DNA from: Pseudomonadota bacterium
GTDB lineage: Bacteria; Pseudomonadota; Alphaproteobacteria; Acetobacterales; Acetobacteraceae
NCBI GenBank assembly: GCA_021851785.1
Contig: JAJZBV010000006.1
Span: 54,480 to 118,479 of the forward strand
Direction of reading: 5' to 3'
DNA length: 64,000 nucleotides
Shown here in pieces: positions 61,768 to 64,000 of this stretch (position 1 is its first letter; every line of letters starts with the position of its first letter). The notes under the pieces were generated by a model. It worked only from the letters and a program-made list of their open reading frames with translations, had not been told where the DNA came from and did no database searches. A program made the translations under genes and the position numbers.

Positions 61768-63294
61768 ATGCCGCCACGGCCGGTGATGCTGGTCATTCTC
61801 GATGGGTGGGGCTGGCGCGAGGCGAGCGCCGACAACGCCGTCCGCCTCGGGCAGACGCCGCATTTCGACCGTCTCTGGGCGACCTCGCCGCACGCGCTGC
61901 TCCAAGCCTCGGGCGAGGATGTCGGGCTGCCGGCGGGGCAGATGGGCAATTCCGAGGTCGGGCATCTCAATATCGGCGCCGGGCGGGTGGTGATGCAGGA
62001 ATTGCCGCGCATCGACGCCGCGATCCGCGACGGCGCGCTGGCCGGCAATCCGGCCCTCACCGCGCTCATCGCGGCGCTCCGGGCCTCGGGCGGCACCTGC
62101 CATCTGCTCGGCCTCGTCTCGCCCGGCGGCGTGCATGCGCATGACCGCCATGCCCTCGCCCTCGCCCGGCTGCTCACCAGCGCCGATATTCCGGTCATGG
62201 TCCACGCGATCACCGATGGCCGCGACATGCCGCCGCAATCCGCCGCCGGCATTCTCGCCGCCTTCCGCGCCGCCCTCCCGGAAGGCGCGAAAATCGCCAC
62301 CGTCTCCGGCCGCTATTACGCCATGGACCGCGATCAGCGCTGGGAGCGGGTGCGCAAGGCCTATCTCGCCATCGCCGCGGCCGAGGGGCCGGCCTTCGCC
62401 GATGCCGCCTCGGCGATCGATGCCGCCTATGCCGAGCACATCACCGACGAATTCATCGTCCCGGCGGTGATCGGCGGCTATCGCGGCATGCAGGACGGCG
62501 ATGGCCTGCTCTGTTTCAATTTCCGCGCCGATCGCGTGCGCGAGATCCTCGGCGCGCTAGTGGGCGCGGCGTTTTCCGGCTTCCCCCGCCCACGCCGGAT
62601 CGCGTTCGCCGCCCGCCTCGGCATGACGCAATACAGCACCACGCTGGCCTCCGATCTCGCGGCACTGTTTCCGCCGCTTTCGATGGAAAATCTCCTCGGC
62701 GGCGTGGTCGCGCAAGCCGGCCGCAAGCAGTTGCGCATCGCCGAGACCGAGAAATACGCCCATGTCACCTATTTCTTCAACGGCGGCGAGGAAACCCCGT
62801 TCCCCGGCGAGGACCGTATCCTGGTGCCCTCGCCCAAGGTCGCGACCTATGATCTCCAGCCGGAAATGTCGGCGCCGGAGGTGACGGAAAGGGCCGTCGC
62901 CGCGATCGGCGCGGGCCAATACGATCTGATCGTGCTCAATTTCGCCAATCCCGACATGGTCGGCCATACCGGCAGTCTCCCGGCGGCGATCCGCGCCGTG
63001 GAAGCGGTCGATCGCGGCCTCGGCGCGATCATGGCGGCGATCGAGAAAGCCGGTGGGGCGATGATCGTCACCGCCGATCACGGCAATTGCGAATTGATGC
63101 GCGATCCCGAAACCGGCGCGCCCTATACCGCCCACACCACCAACCCGGTGCCGGTGATGCTGTTCGGCGCCCATCCCGAAACGCTGCCCCGGACGCTCCA
63201 TGACGGCCGCCTCGCCGATCTCGCGCCGAGCCTGCTCGTCTTGCTCGGCCTCGCTCAGCCGCGCGAGATGACCGGGAAGCCGCTCTTCGGCTAA
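61768..63294 (+). CDS. gpmI: 2,3-bisphosphoglycerate-independent phosphoglycerate mutase
   Basis: 'MLVILDGWGWREASADNAV', 'GQMGNSEVGHLNIGAGRVVMQELPRID', 'ITDGRDMPPQSA', 'VTADHGNCELMRDPETGAPYTAHTTNPVPV'. Confidence 0.96.
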   Translation: MPPRPVMLVILDGWGWREASADNAVRLGQTPHFDRLWATSPHALLQASGEDVGLPAGQMGNSEVGHLNIGAGRVVMQELPRIDAAIRDGALAGNPALTALIAALRASGGTCHLLGLVSPGGVHAHDRHALALARLLTSADIPVMVHAITDGRDMPPQSAAGILAAFRAALPEGAKIATVSGRYYAMDRDQRWERVRKAYLAIAAAEGPAFADAASAIDAAYAEHITDEFIVPAVIGGYRGMQDGDGLLCFNFRADRVREILGALVGAAFSGFPRPRRIAFAARLGMTQYSTTLASDLAALFPPLSMENLLGGVVAQAGRKQLRIAETEKYAHVTYFFNGGEETPFPGEDRILVPSPKVATYDLQPEMSAPEVTERAVAAIGAGQYDLIVLNFANPDMVGHTGSLPAAIRAVEAVDRGLGAIMAAIEKAGGAMIVTADHGNCELMRDPETGAPYTAHTTNPVPVMLFGAHPETLPRTLHDGRLADLAPSLLVLLGLAQPREMTGKPLFG

Positions 63295-63301
63295 GCGCGC
63301 G

Positions 63302-64000
63302 ATGCCAAAATGGTGGGCGCTGCTGGCGTTGGCGCCGCTCCTCTGGCCGCCGGCGCTCGCGGCGGAAGAGGCCGGCGCCGCGGCGGGAACGCCGCCGCCG
63401 GAAAGCGGCGTCGCCGCCGATCTCCGCGACACCCAGGAAAACGAGACCGAACATCGCGCGGCGGCGGCGGATGCCCGCGCGCGCGCCGCTGCCGCCACGG
63501 CGGAAGCGGCGCGGCTCGAGCGTGAGCGCGCGGCGGCGGCTTCGCGGCTGCGCAGCGCCGAGGAAGAGAGCGCGGCGGCGATGCAGCGCCTCGCCGCCCT
63601 GCAAGCCCGCGCCGCCGAGGCGGAGACGCGGCGGCAGGCGACGGCGGCGGCGTTGCAGCGTCTGCTGCCGCTCGCCGTCCGGCTTTCGCTCTATCCCACC
63701 GAAACCCTGCTCGCAGCACCAGCCGCGCCGGAGGCCGCGATCGGCGATGTTCTGGTGGTGCGGGGTCTCGCCCGCGAGATCGCCGCCGAGGCGGCGTCGC
63801 TCCAGCGCGAGACGGCGACGGTTGCCGCCCTCGGCGCCGAGACCGAGGCGGCGCGGAGCCGGCTGGCTTCGGATGTAGCGGCGCAGACGGCGCTGGCCGC
63901 GACCCTCGATCAACGGATCGGCGCGGCGCAGGAGACCGCGCGCGCCGAAGCCGACGCCGCCGGCGCCGCCGCCCGTGAGGCCGCCGCCGACGCCGCCCAC
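63302..64000 (+). CDS. EnvC-like murein hydrolase activator, N-terminal coiled-coil part (3' truncated by window; not in ORF track)
   Basis: ATG at 63302, open to window end: MPKWWALLALAPLLWPPALAAEEAG signal, then Ala/Arg/Glu-rich coiled coil; follows gpmI as in many alphaproteobacteria. Confidence 0.7.
   Translation, partial: MPKWWALLALAPLLWPPALAAEEAGAAAGTPPPESGVAADLRDTQENETEHRAAAADARARAAAATAEAARLERERAAAASRLRSAEEESAAAMQRLAALQARAAEAETRRQATAAALQRLLPLAVRLSLYPTETLLAAPAAPEAAIGDVLVVRGLAREIAAEAASLQRETATVAALGAETEAARSRLASDVAAQTALAATLDQRIGAAQETARAEADAAGAAAREAAADAAH

Overview
A 64 kb GC-rich chromosomal window, by gene content and order probably from an alphaproteobacterium (Acetobacteraceae/Rhodospirillales-like; this is inference). 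Housekeeping blocks: tpiA-secG-pyrG-kdsA, polA, recA, nfuA-type NifU, gpmI followed by an envC-like gene, tRNA-Pro(GGG), a type II NADH dehydrogenase, a DEAD-box helicase, an aapJQMP amino-acid ABC transporter, and a tandem RND efflux operon with an outer-membrane lipoprotein. The accessory content is mostly surface glycan biosynthesis. One block (about 8.4-15.3 kb) has a deacetylase, two GT4 enzymes, a YdcF-like protein, a FemAB/GNAT-like protein and an EpsB-type sugar transferase. A second, mosaic block (about 18.3-27.7 kb) includes a strongly AT-rich gene encoding a GT61-like + methyltransferase + repeat-tail fusion. A PEP-CTERM protein lies next to kdsA, but no exosortase is visible in the window. 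Between the two glycan blocks sit a TIGR03123-like H4MPT C1-pathway protein and a HisA-like protein, with an uncharacterised secreted protein overlapping the former. The most interesting leads are the AT-rich fusion protein, the H4MPT-linked unknown gene, a duplicated and frameshifted hisA-like 3' end, an enoyl-CoA hydratase missing its core, a dispersed two-hairpin intergenic repeat, and an unusual insertion in the second RND pump. All family calls come from reading the translations; no database search was run.
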